A stretch of 64,000 bases of DNA from Pseudovibrio sp947494035 (GTDB lineage: Bacteria; Pseudomonadota; Alphaproteobacteria; Rhizobiales; Stappiaceae). The notes beneath the pieces were generated by a model, which saw only the letters and a program-made list of their open reading frames with translations, did no database searches and was not told the DNA's origin. The stretch's first letter is position 1, and each line of letters begins with the position of its first letter. Location: positions 9,554 to 73,553 of the forward strand of contig CANLTN010000020.1 of the NCBI GenBank assembly GCA_947494035.1, in the 5' to 3' direction. Position numbers and translations under genes: made by a program. Below, in pieces: positions 51,798-60,450 of the stretch.

Positions 51798-52739
51798 TCA
51801 GGCGACAGCATGTTTCTTTTGTCGGCGCCGCCGCATTATCACCCCGTATTGGGGAGCAAACAGCATGGCCAGCAGCTGTTGCAGACCGGCGACGACAGCA
51901 ATCATACCCGCAGCCGAGACTGAGAACTCGTAGCCCAGCAGTCCGGGGCCGAACGCAGCCAATAGGTAGCCGAACAGGCCCGCTGACAGGGAGGCGATGC
52001 CGGACAGGACAAGCTGGACCTTCAGGTTATCCGTCAGCATACGCGCGGTGGCAGCCGGACAGATGAACATGGCAATCACGAGGATTGAGCCAACTGCGCT
52101 GAAGGCGGCAACAGCTGCCACTGCAACCATCACAATGAGTGCCAGACCCAGCCACTTTGGGGAGAAGCCGAGACTTGCGGAGAGCAGCGGGTCAAAGCTG
52201 GAAATCTTCAGCTCTTTAAAGAACAGCACGATGAACGCGATGATCAGCAAGTTAACCACAAACAGCTGTTGTATGCTGTCCGGCAAGGTGGAAAGAGCCT
52301 GCCAGTTCCACAGGTCGGAAAGGGAGTAGGCATCCAGCCAGATGGCACTTTCCAGATTACCGTAAAGGGCGTGCTCCACATCCAGATGGACGCCAGCGGT
52401 GCCGGTACGTTCCAGAATGACAACGCCTGCGGCAAACATGGTGGTAAAGACCACGCCCATGGCAGCGCCCGGCTCCACATTGCCGACACGGCGGATCAAC
52501 TCAATCAAAAGTACGGCGAAGATTGCAGCGGCTCCTGCCCCGAGCATCATGGCCCAGGAGTCGGTGCTGTGGGAGAACAGGAAGCCAAGCACAATACCGG
52601 GCAGAACCACGTGGGAGATCGCATCACCCATGAGTGCTTGTTTGCGCAAAACAAGGAAGTTGCCGAGCAAGCCACAGGCAAGGGCTGCCAGAGAACCAAG
52701 CAGAATGCTGGGGAGGTCAAATTGCAGGAAGATATCCAT
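51798..52739 (-). CDS. Metal ABC transporter permease (TroD/ZnuB type)
   Basis: 313-residue inner-membrane permease with about eight helices: GLLGNFLVLRKQALMGDAIS and SHVVLPGIVLGFL near the N terminus, and IMVAVAAVAAFSAVGSILVI later. Start overlaps the preceding permease's stop by one base (TGATG). Member of the Mn2+/Zn2+/Fe2+ family; the metal cannot be told from the permease. Confidence 0.9.
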   Translation of the reverse strand: MDIFLQFDLPSILLGSLAALACGLLGNFLVLRKQALMGDAISHVVLPGIVLGFLFSHSTDSWAMMLGAGAAAIFAVLLIELIRRVGNVEPGAAMGVVFTTMFAAGVVILERTGTAGVHLDVEHALYGNLESAIWLDAYSLSDLWNWQALSTLPDSIQQLFVVNLLIIAFIVLFFKELKISSFDPLLSASLGFSPKWLGLALIVMVAVAAVAAFSAVGSILVIAMFICPAATARMLTDNLKVQLVLSGIASLSAGLFGYLLAAFGPGLLGYEFSVSAAGMIAVVAGLQQLLAMLFAPQYGVIMRRRRQKKHAVA

Positions 52740-53974
52740 CAGTTTGTTCCTCCGTTACCCGTTTCATCCGTGCGCGCAAACTGCGGACACAGTTCCTGTT
52801 CCAGCACATTGACAGTATCTGCGGGGAGAACCTCTCCAATCGGCTTCAAAGACCAGTCTGCCAGTGCGTGAGATTCTTCAGGGTGCATTTCGCGGTAGAG
52901 GTTCCATAGTTTCTGGTCGCGCTCTATGAGGCGAGCTTCTGACTGGCCTTTTACGGTGGGCTGGCCGTCACCGCCCATGAAGCCGCCGCGCCGTAGAATA
53001 GAACGGGTGAGCGGTTCCATAACAGGTTCCTCATGCGCGATGGCAAGCAGGCCCTGCCGCAGGTGCACAATGCGCTGGAAGCGGTAGTGCTTGAGCGCTG
53101 CGGCCAGAATGCCACGAACCGGTGAGATAAGAAGGGAAACCACAAAAAAGCTGAAGAGCACCAGCACAATCAAACCACCTGTTGGCATGTTTGGGGCGCT
53201 GGCTGAGAGAGCAGCTCCGATATAACTTCCCGAAGCGCCGATCCCTGCTGCGATAGCCACCAGCACGGGCACACGGTCTGTCCAGAAGCGGGCGGCCACG
53301 GGCGGGATGATGGCCAGAGCAATGATGAGAACAAGACCTACAGTTTTCAGGCCAATCACCACGATGCCAAGCAGAAGCAGGAGCAGAGTGCGGTCCAGCC
53401 AACGTACGTTGTACCCGCTGGCGGCGGCAAAAGCCTCGTCGAAGCACAACAGAGAGAATTCCTTCATGCGCAGTACAACGGCGAATCCGACGAGAGCTGC
53501 GGCCACGGCGATGGTCAGTGCTTCAGACCTGAGCATGCCGGAAGTTGCGCCGAGCAGGAAGCCTTCGAGCCCCGCCTGCCCAGTCAGGGACAAGGACTGA
53601 ATGACTGTCAAGAGCACCATACCGACTGCAAAGAACGTCGACAATACGGTGCCGATGGCGGCGTCTTCTGTCAGGCGGGTGTGGGCTTTAATCCAATCGA
53701 CGGCCAAAACACCGATGCCAGCGGACAAGGCCGCGCCGAACAGGAGCACTGGCAAAGAGCGGCCAGCATCAAAGTAAATCTGCGCAATGATAAACGCGAG
53801 GGCGACACCGGGGAGCGTTGCATGGCTGACGGCGTCCGAGATCAGTGTTCGTTTTCGCAAGAGAACAAAGACACCGATAGCGCCGCTGGCCGCGCCCAGA
53901 AGGGCTGCACCGATGCAAACCAGTGCGGTGTTGTAGCCTGCGGACAGCGTAAGAGCGGCAAAGAACTGTTCCAT
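52739..53974 (-). CDS. Metal ABC transporter permease with C-terminal DtxR-like extension (TroC type)
   Basis: 411 residues. Residues 1-297 form the permease (FVLLRKRTLISDAVSHATLP, GLVLIIALAIIPPVAARFWT). Residues about 298-411 are a soluble cytosolic tail seen in some TroC proteins: a winged-helix-like segment (SILRRGGFMGGDG, QSEARLIERDQKLWNLYREM) and VNVLEQEL, a degenerate match to DtxR/MntR repressors' N-terminal and dimer regions. The tail lacks clear metal ligands. Nine bases after the ATPase gene. Confidence 0.88.
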   Translation of the reverse strand: MEQFFAALTLSAGYNTALVCIGAALLGAASGAIGVFVLLRKRTLISDAVSHATLPGVALAFIIAQIYFDAGRSLPVLLFGAALSAGIGVLAVDWIKAHTRLTEDAAIGTVLSTFFAVGMVLLTVIQSLSLTGQAGLEGFLLGATSGMLRSEALTIAVAAALVGFAVVLRMKEFSLLCFDEAFAAASGYNVRWLDRTLLLLLLGIVVIGLKTVGLVLIIALAIIPPVAARFWTDRVPVLVAIAAGIGASGSYIGAALSASAPNMPTGGLIVLVLFSFFVVSLLISPVRGILAAALKHYRFQRIVHLRQGLLAIAHEEPVMEPLTRSILRRGGFMGGDGQPTVKGQSEARLIERDQKLWNLYREMHPEESHALADWSLKPIGEVLPADTVNVLEQELCPQFARTDETGNGGTN

Positions 53975-53983
53975 GAGTTAGCC

Positions 53984-54808
53984 TTACGCACCTGAGGCCT
54001 GAGAGAGGCCGTCCAGCTGCGTGCTGGCGAGGCGTCCACCATAGGCTTTTTGCAGGTTCTCGGAGGTAAAGGTGGTTTCCACCGGACCATCTGCCACATG
54101 CTGGCCGTTGAGCAGCAAGATGTGGGAGTAATAGTCACGCACCGTTTCAAGGTCGTGGTGGACCACAAGAACGGTCCGGCCCTCGGCCACCAGTTGGCGA
54201 AGCACCGTCACGATGGCCTTTTCCGTTGCCGCATCCACACCGGCGAACGGCTCGTCCATAAGATAGACTTCAGCATCTTGCGCCAGTGCTCTTGCAAGGA
54301 ACACGCGCTGCTGCTGGCCGCCGGAAAGCTGACCGATCTGCCGATCTGCAAAATCCTGCATACCAACGGATTTCAGGCAGTCCAGCGCGGTTTGGCGATG
54401 TTTGCGTGATGGCCAGCGGAACCATCCGATCTGGCCATAAAGGCCCATCAGTACGACATCAATTGCGGTCGCAGGGAAGTCCCAGTCGACTGCAGAGCGC
54501 TGCGGCACATAGGCGATGCGCTTGAGGCCCTTTTCGATCGGGTCGCCAAAGACTCTGGTTTCGCCAGAAAGTTTGGGGATCAGACCAAGTGCGGCTTTCA
54601 GGAAGGTGGATTTGCCAGCCCCATTGGGGCCGATGATGGCTGTAAGGCAACCTTTTGGGGCGGAGTAAGACACGCCCCAGAGCACGGGTTTATGGTGATA
54701 GGCGACCGTCATGCCCTGCACGGTGAAGGGCAGATCAGCAGAGCTTCCGTTCTTTGTGGCGTCTTTGTCGTGCAACAGGTGCAGACCAGAGGGGCTTCTA
54801 TCGTGCAT
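53984..54808 (-). CDS. Metal ABC transporter ATPase (TroB/ZnuC type)
   Basis: 274-residue ATP-binding subunit: Walker A GPNGAGKSTFLK, signature LSGGQQQRVFLARALAQ, Walker B VYLMDEPFAGVD, H-loop VHHD, plus YVPQRSAVDWDFPAT typical of Mn/Zn importers. Start at MHDRSPSG, one base after the binding-protein stop, with GGAGCAGG overlapping that gene's end. Confidence 0.93.
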   Translation of the reverse strand: MHDRSPSGLHLLHDKDATKNGSSADLPFTVQGMTVAYHHKPVLWGVSYSAPKGCLTAIIGPNGAGKSTFLKAALGLIPKLSGETRVFGDPIEKGLKRIAYVPQRSAVDWDFPATAIDVVLMGLYGQIGWFRWPSRKHRQTALDCLKSVGMQDFADRQIGQLSGGQQQRVFLARALAQDAEVYLMDEPFAGVDAATEKAIVTVLRQLVAEGRTVLVVHHDLETVRDYYSHILLLNGQHVADGPVETTFTSENLQKAYGGRLASTQLDGLSQASGA

Positions 54809-54809
54809 C

Positions 54810-55778
54810 TTAGTGACCTGCTCCAAGTTTGCCTTGCATGCCCCGTGCGGGTGCGTCCCCGCCCAAAGCGCGGGCAATTGATGTCATGTTATGGTCGATC
54901 ATACCTATATAGGTGCCTTCATAGGTATCGGACTGACCCATCGCATCTGAGAAGAGTTCGCCGCCAACCTCTACTTTGTGGCCTCTGGCCGCTGCGCCTT
55001 CAACCAGCGCACGCACATTGCGCTCTGATACTGACGATTCTACGAATACGGCTGTGACTTTTCGGTCCACGAGAAGATCAACCAGCGTTTCGATGCGTTG
55101 CAGGCCCGCTTCAGAGTTGGTGGAGATGCCCTGAATGCCCACGACTTCCAGATCAAAGTCACGGCCCAGATAGGTGAAGGCATCGTGCGCGGTGACCAAT
55201 ACGCGGTGTTCCTGCGGGACGGTCTTTAGAACCTTGTCACCGTAGTCCACCAGTTCTTCCATCTCAGCCTGATAGGCTGCTGCGTTGTCGCGGTACTCCT
55301 GCTCATTTTCAGGATCAATGGAGATCAGGGCTTCTGTCACCCCATCCACAGCGCCTTTCCAAAGGGTCGGGCTCATCCAGACGTGCGGGTCATAGCGGCC
55401 TGAATAGGCGGTTGAGCCTTCCAATTTTGCGGGATCGATGGCTTCTCCGACAAAGAAGACAGGCTTACGCTCTTGCAACTTCAGCAGCAGATCTTCCATC
55501 TGCGCTTCCAGAAACAAGCCATTGGCGAAGATTGCATCTGCCCGGCCCAGCTTTACAACATCAGAGCGGGTCTGGCGGTAGGAGTGTGGGTCTATGCCGG
55601 TTCCCATCAGCGCTTCGACGGTGACATTGTCGCCGCCAACCGCACGCACCGCATCGGCGACCATGCCGACCGTGGCAACTGTGTTAATCGGCGTCTTGGC
55701 AAGCGCAGAGGGCAGGATAGAAAAGCCTGTGAAGACCGTTGTAATCACTGCAAATACAATTGCCGTTAAGTAGCGCAT
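54810..55778 (-). CDS. Metal-binding periplasmic protein of a Mn/Zn ABC transporter (TroA/PsaA family)
   Basis: 322 residues with signal peptide (MRYLTAIVFAVITTVFTGFS ... ALA) and the cluster 9 fold. Metal ligands fit the family: His in TGIDPHSYRQTRSD, His in GRYDPHVWMSP, Glu in VESSVSERNVR region and Asp in GTYIGMIDHNM; no His-rich loop as in ZnuA, which leans towards Mn or mixed Mn/Zn. I start at 55778 because the signal peptide begins there; the open frame continues 96 codons upstream into a leader that looks non-coding. Confidence 0.9.
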   Translation of the reverse strand: MRYLTAIVFAVITTVFTGFSILPSALAKTPINTVATVGMVADAVRAVGGDNVTVEALMGTGIDPHSYRQTRSDVVKLGRADAIFANGLFLEAQMEDLLLKLQERKPVFFVGEAIDPAKLEGSTAYSGRYDPHVWMSPTLWKGAVDGVTEALISIDPENEQEYRDNAAAYQAEMEELVDYGDKVLKTVPQEHRVLVTAHDAFTYLGRDFDLEVVGIQGISTNSEAGLQRIETLVDLLVDRKVTAVFVESSVSERNVRALVEGAAARGHKVEVGGELFSDAMGQSDTYEGTYIGMIDHNMTSIARALGGDAPARGMQGKLGAGH

Positions 55779-55781
55779 AAA

Positions 55782-55906
55782 TCCAACTTTCCAATACGGT
55801 CCGAACAACCCTTGAGGTGCTTCATCCTTCGCAGTTCTCCAATCGGGGCCAGTCAGACCACTGACACCTATCTTCGCCCTGAGCTCTTTATATATGGGTA
55901 CCATCA
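55782..55906 (-). promoter_or_regulatory. Candidate structured leader RNA of the Mn/Zn transporter
   Basis: Leader of the metal transporter operon. On the mRNA: AGGUG (55865-55869) can pair with CACCU (55815-55819); inside, UCAG-UGGU-CUGA forms a hairpin; alternatively GGUCUGA (55853-55859) pairs over all seven bases with UCGGACC (55798-55804) near the ribosome site. These structures exclude each other, as expected of a switch. I could not match it to the yybP-ykoY (Mn) or other riboswitch consensus I know. Confidence 0.4.
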
Positions 55907-55943
55907 TATTTCGGCGGACATCCAGTTTCATCAAGTAGTCTAG

Positions 55944-55966
55944 TTGCAACTCATTCTTAATAGCAA
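55944..55966. promoter_or_regulatory. Possible Fur/Mur-family operator
   Basis: TTGCAACTCATTCTTAATAGCAA has TTGC / GCAA ends and an AT-rich interrupted centre like Fur-family boxes. It lies between the divergent metal transporter and metallo-hydrolase genes, the right place for Mur control of a Mn importer. The match is partial. Confidence 0.35.
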
Positions 55967-56118
55967 TATAAAAATGAAGATTTCGGAAATTGGTTTTGTC
56001 GGATCGATTTGGAGAGGACGTGTAACCTGCGCAGAAAGTCGACCAATAATCCGGCCTAGTTGCCATTGCCTCTTATTTGCCAAAGGCTTATTTATAAGCG
56101 CAATGGGAGGGACCTGAG

Positions 56119-57036
56119 ATGAGCAAGATGGATTTCAATCGAGAATTTGAGGCACGGCATGGCGAGCTTGTAAGGATCACCGAGGAGCTGTCGCGGGTGA
56201 CCTGCAATAATCCCGGTGCCCTAACGTTTGCAGGCACTAACACGTTTCTGGTGGGCAAAAACGAGGTGGTTGTCATTGATCCAGGCCCGATGAATCTGGA
56301 GCATCTGGAGGCTTTGATGGTGGCCGTTGATGGCCGGCCCGTGAAGGCTATTCTTGTGAGCCACACACACGTAGACCACTCCCCGCTTGCAGGCCCGTTG
56401 AAGGAAAAGACCGGTGCGCCAATCATGGGCTGCGGTCCTCACAAACGTGCAGCGTCCTTTGCCAACATGGACGAAACGCCGATGGATGCCAGCTCGCAGA
56501 AGGACTTTGTGCCCGACGAAGAGCTGAGTGATGGTGCGCAAATCTCTGTTGATGGACTGGTGGTTGAGGTGGTTGCGACCCCGGGACACACGGAGAATCA
56601 CCTCGCTTTTGCCCTTCCCGAGCAAGGCGTGATGCTGCCCGGTGATCATGTGATGGCATGGTCCACGACCATTGTGGCACCTCCCGATGGTTCCATGAAC
56701 GCCTACATGAAGTCGCTGGATAAGCTGATGGCGCGCAGCGAGACGCGATACTTCCCCTCTCATGGCGGCGAGGTTCTCAACCCGAAAGTCTTTCTTGCCC
56801 AGTTGAAACAGCATCGGCAGATGCGTTCTGATGCCATTCTTGCGCGCTTGCGGGCGGGTGATGATGATGTCATGACCATGGTGAAAGCCATTTACACGGA
56901 TGTGGACCCAAAGCTGCATGGCGCGGCGGCGCTCAATGTTCTTGCGCAGCTGGATGACCTAATCGTGCAAGGGGTTGTCTTGTGCAACGGTAAGGTTACA
57001 CTCTCCGCAAAATTTACATTACGTGAGTTGGCATAG
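56119..57036 (+). CDS. MBL-fold metallo-hydrolase (LACTB2-like)
   Basis: 305-residue cytosolic zinc hydrolase. Metal site His82, His84, Asp86, His87 in SHTHVDHSPLAGP, His in PGHTENHLAF, Asp in PGDHVM and His in PSHGGE; C-terminal helical domain (about 220-300) as in the LACTB2/beta-lactamase-like 2 group with VKAIYTDVDPKLHGAAALNV. Could be an endoribonuclease or thioesterase; unknown. GGGAGGG ribosome site. Divergent from the metal transporter; 62 bases before the next gene. Confidence 0.88.
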   Translation: MSKMDFNREFEARHGELVRITEELSRVTCNNPGALTFAGTNTFLVGKNEVVVIDPGPMNLEHLEALMVAVDGRPVKAILVSHTHVDHSPLAGPLKEKTGAPIMGCGPHKRAASFANMDETPMDASSQKDFVPDEELSDGAQISVDGLVVEVVATPGHTENHLAFALPEQGVMLPGDHVMAWSTTIVAPPDGSMNAYMKSLDKLMARSETRYFPSHGGEVLNPKVFLAQLKQHRQMRSDAILARLRAGDDDVMTMVKAIYTDVDPKLHGAAALNVLAQLDDLIVQGVVLCNGKVTLSAKFTLRELA

Positions 57037-57098
57037 GCCAACTTACGGTGTCCTATCACACCGCAAAGACATCGGTATCTCCAACACCTCGAGACGTT

Positions 57099-58292
57099 AT
57101 GACCAGTATTTTTGATGAGAAGATCGATCGCAGAAACACTCATTCCCTGAAGTGGGACGAGATGGAAAGTCGCTATGGCATCAGTCCTGACGACGGCTTA
57201 CCGATGTGGGTTGCAGATATGGATTTCCGTCCCCCACAAGCAGTGAACGACATGCTTGCGCGGGCTGCGGAGCACGGCATCCACGGCTATTACGGTAATG
57301 ATAAGCCTTACAAGGACGCCGTTATCTCATGGATGAAGCGGCGTCATCAGTTTGATGTATCCCCTGAGTGGCTCCGTACTGTTCCTGGTGTTGTGGCGGG
57401 ATATTCTCTCGCCATTCAAGCGTTTTCCGAGGAAGGCGATGGGGTGCTGGTGTTTTCTCCGGTCTACCACGCCTTTGGCCGCGCAGTGCGCAACAACAAC
57501 CGCCGCCTTGTAGAGAGCCAATTGATTGAGCGCGATGGTGCCTACTATATGGACTTCGACAATCTGGAGGACCAGATTGACGAGCGCACCAAGATCCTTC
57601 TTCTGTGCAGCCCGCATAACCCGGGTGGGCGCGTATGGACAGCAGAAGAACTGACACGCATCTGCGACTTCTGCCTCAAGCACAACATCCTGATCATCTC
57701 CGACGAGATCCACCACGACCTTATTCTGGACGGGTCCAAGCATGTGGTGACGGCAACCCTGTCTGAAGCAATTGCAGAGCGGACCGTTACGTTCACCTCT
57801 GCTTCCAAGACCTTCAATCTGGCGGGGTTTGCGACGGCTGCCTGTATCATCAGCAACAAGGAGCTGCGTGACCAGTACAGCAAGGTCTGCACCGCGTGTA
57901 GTGTGGACCCTACTCCACTGGGGTCACAGGCCACAATGGAAGCGTATAACCACGGAGAGGAATGGCTTGCCGAGCTACGCGAGTATATTGCGGGCAATCA
58001 GGAGCTGCTGATTGAAGGACTGGAAGCTGCCATTCCGGGTGCCAAGGTGATGCGTATGGCGAGCACTTATCTGCAGTGGGTTGATTTCAAGGATGTGGAC
58101 CTGCCGCTTGACGAGATCGTGCGGCGTATCCAGAAGCAGGCGAAGATTGCAGTCAACATTGGCAAAACGTTTGGAAAAGGCGGCGAAACGTTCCTGCGTT
58201 TCAATCTAGCTTGCCCAAGATCAACCGTTGAAGAAGCAATCAAACGTCTGGAAGATGTTTTTGCAGACCTTAGGGCGCAAACAAGCGCTTGA
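57099..58292 (+). CDS. PatB/MalY-type pyridoxal-phosphate C-S lyase
   Basis: 397-residue fold type I PLP enzyme. LKWDEMESRYGI and MWVADMDFRPP open the domain as in PatB/MalY cystathionine beta-lyases; LLCSPHNPGGRVWT, IISDEIHHDLIL, and the PLP lysine in TSASKTFNLAGFATA follow, ending RFNLACPRSTVEEAI. Likely cleaves cystathionine or cysteine conjugates to pyruvate, ammonia and a thiol. I start at MTSIFDEK; an upstream frame start at 57048 adds 17 unrelated residues. Terminator follows. Confidence 0.92.
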   Translation: MTSIFDEKIDRRNTHSLKWDEMESRYGISPDDGLPMWVADMDFRPPQAVNDMLARAAEHGIHGYYGNDKPYKDAVISWMKRRHQFDVSPEWLRTVPGVVAGYSLAIQAFSEEGDGVLVFSPVYHAFGRAVRNNNRRLVESQLIERDGAYYMDFDNLEDQIDERTKILLLCSPHNPGGRVWTAEELTRICDFCLKHNILIISDEIHHDLILDGSKHVVTATLSEAIAERTVTFTSASKTFNLAGFATAACIISNKELRDQYSKVCTACSVDPTPLGSQATMEAYNHGEEWLAELREYIAGNQELLIEGLEAAIPGAKVMRMASTYLQWVDFKDVDLPLDEIVRRIQKQAKIAVNIGKTFGKGGETFLRFNLACPRSTVEEAIKRLEDVFADLRAQTSA

Positions 58293-58320
58293 TTTATCTG
58301 TGATATTTTACGCCGTTAGA

Positions 58321-58349
58321 AATACGTCTGTTCGCAGGCGTATTTTTTT
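58321..58349 (+). terminator. Terminator with UUCG tetraloop
   Basis: Ten-base stem AATACGTCTG / CAGGCGTATT (one G-T pair) closed by TTCG, followed by seven T. Ends the PatB-type gene transcript. Confidence 0.93.
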
Positions 58350-58357
58350 ATGAAAGA

Positions 58358-58387
58358 GTGACAATTATCACACACGTATGCTATAAA
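58358..58387 (+). promoter_or_regulatory. Sigma70-type promoter for the RNA candidate
   Basis: GTGACA (58358-58363), 18-base spacer, TATAAA (58382-58387). Predicted start about 58394, just after the upstream terminator, with no open frame following it. Confidence 0.55.
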
Positions 58388-58393
58388 CTGAGT

Positions 58394-58550
58394 CATATTA
58401 GATTTACTGAGTTCGACGGCTCCCCCGGCCTTAGAACTCATCGAGTTTCGCGATAGCCTTCATGCGGTACTCATTGCTCACACAAGCTTTCATAACCAGC
58501 GCTCCCCCGGCGCTGGTTATGTCATTTCAGGGCCTCTTTTTCCGCTTTTT
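58394..58550 (+). ncRNA. Candidate small RNA with two hairpins sharing a UCCCCCG loop
   Basis: Two hairpins about 50 bases apart: 58408-58440 (TGAGTTC / GAACTCA outer, GGC / GCC inner) and 58491-58521 (CATAACCAGCGC / GCGCTGGTTATG, perfect 12 bp). Both expose the same seven-base loop TCCCCCG, which can pair with GGGGGA-like ribosome sites. Alphaproteobacterial small RNAs with anti-Shine-Dalgarno loops (CUCCUCCC type) follow the same plan. The 3' end is uncertain: T-rich sequence begins about 15 bases beyond the second stem. Confidence 0.5.
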
Positions 58551-58599
58551 TCACTCCTCCCAGAACCAACCACAGCGCCAGTTAGCCTGTGGCGTTGTT

Positions 58600-59532
58600 T
58601 TACTGGGCTGGTTTCTCTTTAGGAACTGGGACAGCCCCTCGCTTCCTCAAGACATATGAAATAGATGCCGGGTTGCTCAGCGAGACTTCCAGCGGAGGTA
58701 CGGTCTGGGGCAGGCGCGCTCTGGAGAGTGCGCTTCCGTCATATCGAACCGGTTCAGGCGCATCGACCCGCGCTGTGGTGCCGTAGTTGCGCAAGAGCAC
58801 CTGATCCAGACTTTCCAGAAAACCCCTGATCCGGCGCGCGTTGGTTCCAAAATCATGACTGCCAAAGCGGGACGCAGAGCGGACATCCAGAAGTGACCCC
58901 ACCCTATCCGGCTGGATGCGGATAACCACATCATCCTTTAGGGAGAAGTACGGCATTCGTGCTTCCAGAAGCAGATAGCTCGGCTCATCGGGAGCGCTCG
59001 CCTGTAGTTCATAGAGGATCTTCCACCCCAGGCTGGTGACCACACTGGCGACAGCATAGTGCAACTCGCGCGGAGGAAGACGGAAACGACGTGGGACGAT
59101 ATCCGGATAGCTTGCTTTTTGCATCAGCTGCTTATCCGGCCCGATTGGTTGGTCATCGCGATTTCCTGCAACGAGTCCGGGCGGCTCTTCCAGATCCGTC
59201 GAGACATCACTGAGCGGGGGAAATAGATAAAGGCCCAATGCCGCAAGGAACAAGGGTGCCAGCACGATGGATCCGTAGACAGTACCAAAGAAGCAGTCGC
59301 TGAAGCCTTTTCCGCCCTCGTTCCATAGGTCAACCACCGCGATGCTTGCCATTACGATGGCCGCAGCGCCCATGAAAAAGCCGAGGACGAACAGCAGGAG
59401 CAGAACTTCGGTGCTGAAGAGCTCCAGATAATGGCCAGCAATGGAGAGGAGCAGGAACGGAATCGCAATTGCGCCGATGCGACGACCGCGCATGGCAGTG
59501 CGAGAATGTCTTAAGGGCAGTTGCAGGGTCAT
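58600..59532 (-). CDS. DUF1499 membrane protein
   Basis: 310 residues: three hydrophobic helices in the first third (IGAIAIPFLLLSIAGHYLEL, LLLLFVLGFFMGAAAIVMAS, GSIVLAPLFLAALGLYLFPP) and a soluble DUF1499 domain (about 140-270, YPDIVPRRFRLPPRELHYAV, LLEARMPYFSLKDDVVIRI, SASRFGSHDFGTNARRIRGF). Function of the domain is unknown; it often sits in the periplasm. It stands alone. Confidence 0.86.
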   Translation of the reverse strand: MTLQLPLRHSRTAMRGRRIGAIAIPFLLLSIAGHYLELFSTEVLLLLFVLGFFMGAAAIVMASIAVVDLWNEGGKGFSDCFFGTVYGSIVLAPLFLAALGLYLFPPLSDVSTDLEEPPGLVAGNRDDQPIGPDKQLMQKASYPDIVPRRFRLPPRELHYAVASVVTSLGWKILYELQASAPDEPSYLLLEARMPYFSLKDDVVIRIQPDRVGSLLDVRSASRFGSHDFGTNARRIRGFLESLDQVLLRNYGTTARVDAPEPVRYDGSALSRARLPQTVPPLEVSLSNPASISYVLRKRGAVPVPKEKPAQ

Positions 59533-59724
59533 TCTATCCCACTCTCTTCAATCTGCAGCTCAGTGTTTAGCTTAACCGTTCCTTGTGAAGGATACAGCTC
59601 ATGACTTTGCGATAGCAGATTATAGCAGTTCAGAATTACCGAGGGTTGAATGCCTCAGGATTTCTTGTTCTGGCTTCGCGGTGGGGTGATGACGGCGGGG
59701 TTCCGCCGCTCTCAGAATGTATGA

Positions 59725-60450
59725 TCAGGCTGCTGCGCCCTCACCTGCGGGCGTCAGGTCCATAAGGTTTACGAGCTCTGTCAGGTTGTCGAGCAGGTGA
59801 TCGCAGTGGTCTTCCAGCTCTTCAGCAGTCAACGCGCCGGTTGTAACGGCCACACGCAGCATGCCTGCGGTTTTTGCTGCGTGCATATCATGCAGACTAT
59901 CACCCACCATGGCGATGTGATGGGGCTCAATGCCGGTGTGCTGAGCAAATCCGATGAGCTGACCCGGATCAGGTTTCTCCCCGTGACCGCTGTCATAGCC
60001 GACGACGAAGGTGAAGTATTCGAAGATACCGAGGTGTTTGAGCTGGGCAACTGCGCTGGCTTCTGTTCCGTTGGTCGCCAGACCGATCGGCACCCCAGCC
60101 TCAGCCAGTGCCTTGATGGCGGACGTCGTGTCCGCAAAGGGGGCGACGCACTCGGCAGCACGTGCCAGAAGGAGGTCTTCGATGCGATCGAGGAACGCGC
60201 GGTTGTATTCAACACCAAGATGGGTTGCCCATGGCTCCGTGTAGCCGCTTGGCGGGCTGGTCAGGATTGGGCTTCCCGGCAGGCATGCGCAGAGTTGAAA
60301 ATCAAATTTGACGAGATGGCCGAGTTCAGTGGCCAGTATCACGTCTCCATCTGCCAGATCCAACAGAACATGCTGAATCACAGCGCCCCATGTTTTATTA
60401 AGATCAATCAGTGTTCCATCACGGTCAAACAGTACGGCGCGCACGTTCAT
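59725..60450 (-). CDS. HAD-superfamily phosphatase (phosphoglycolate phosphatase-like)
   Basis: 241 residues. All HAD motifs are seen: I, LFDRDGTLIDLN (the nucleophile is the first Asp); II, LATNGTEA; III, GEKPDPGQL; IV, VGDSLHDMHAAKTAGM. A helical cap lies between I and II (about 20-90), type C1. It hydrolyses a small phosphomonoester such as phosphoglycolate; specificity not proven. Ribosome site AAGGAC. Confidence 0.88.
   Translation of the reverse strand: MNVRAVLFDRDGTLIDLNKTWGAVIQHVLLDLADGDVILATELGHLVKFDFQLCACLPGSPILTSPPSGYTEPWATHLGVEYNRAFLDRIEDLLLARAAECVAPFADTTSAIKALAEAGVPIGLATNGTEASAVAQLKHLGIFEYFTFVVGYDSGHGEKPDPGQLIGFAQHTGIEPHHIAMVGDSLHDMHAAKTAGMLRVAVTTGALTAEELEDHCDHLLDNLTELVNLMDLTPAGEGAAA

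Noticed and set aside
55782..55906. yybP-ykoY manganese riboswitch in the Mn/Zn leader
   Set aside because: The conserved GGGGAGUAG-like and CCCG loop sequences of that class are not present.
55779..56066. 96-codon N-terminal extension of the metal-binding protein
   Set aside because: The signal peptide starts at 55778; the extension has no domain and coincides with possible RNA structures and an operator-like site.
58462..58659. Plus-strand frame of 65 codons through the RNA candidate
   Set aside because: No ribosome site; it runs across the second hairpin and into the opposing DUF1499 gene.
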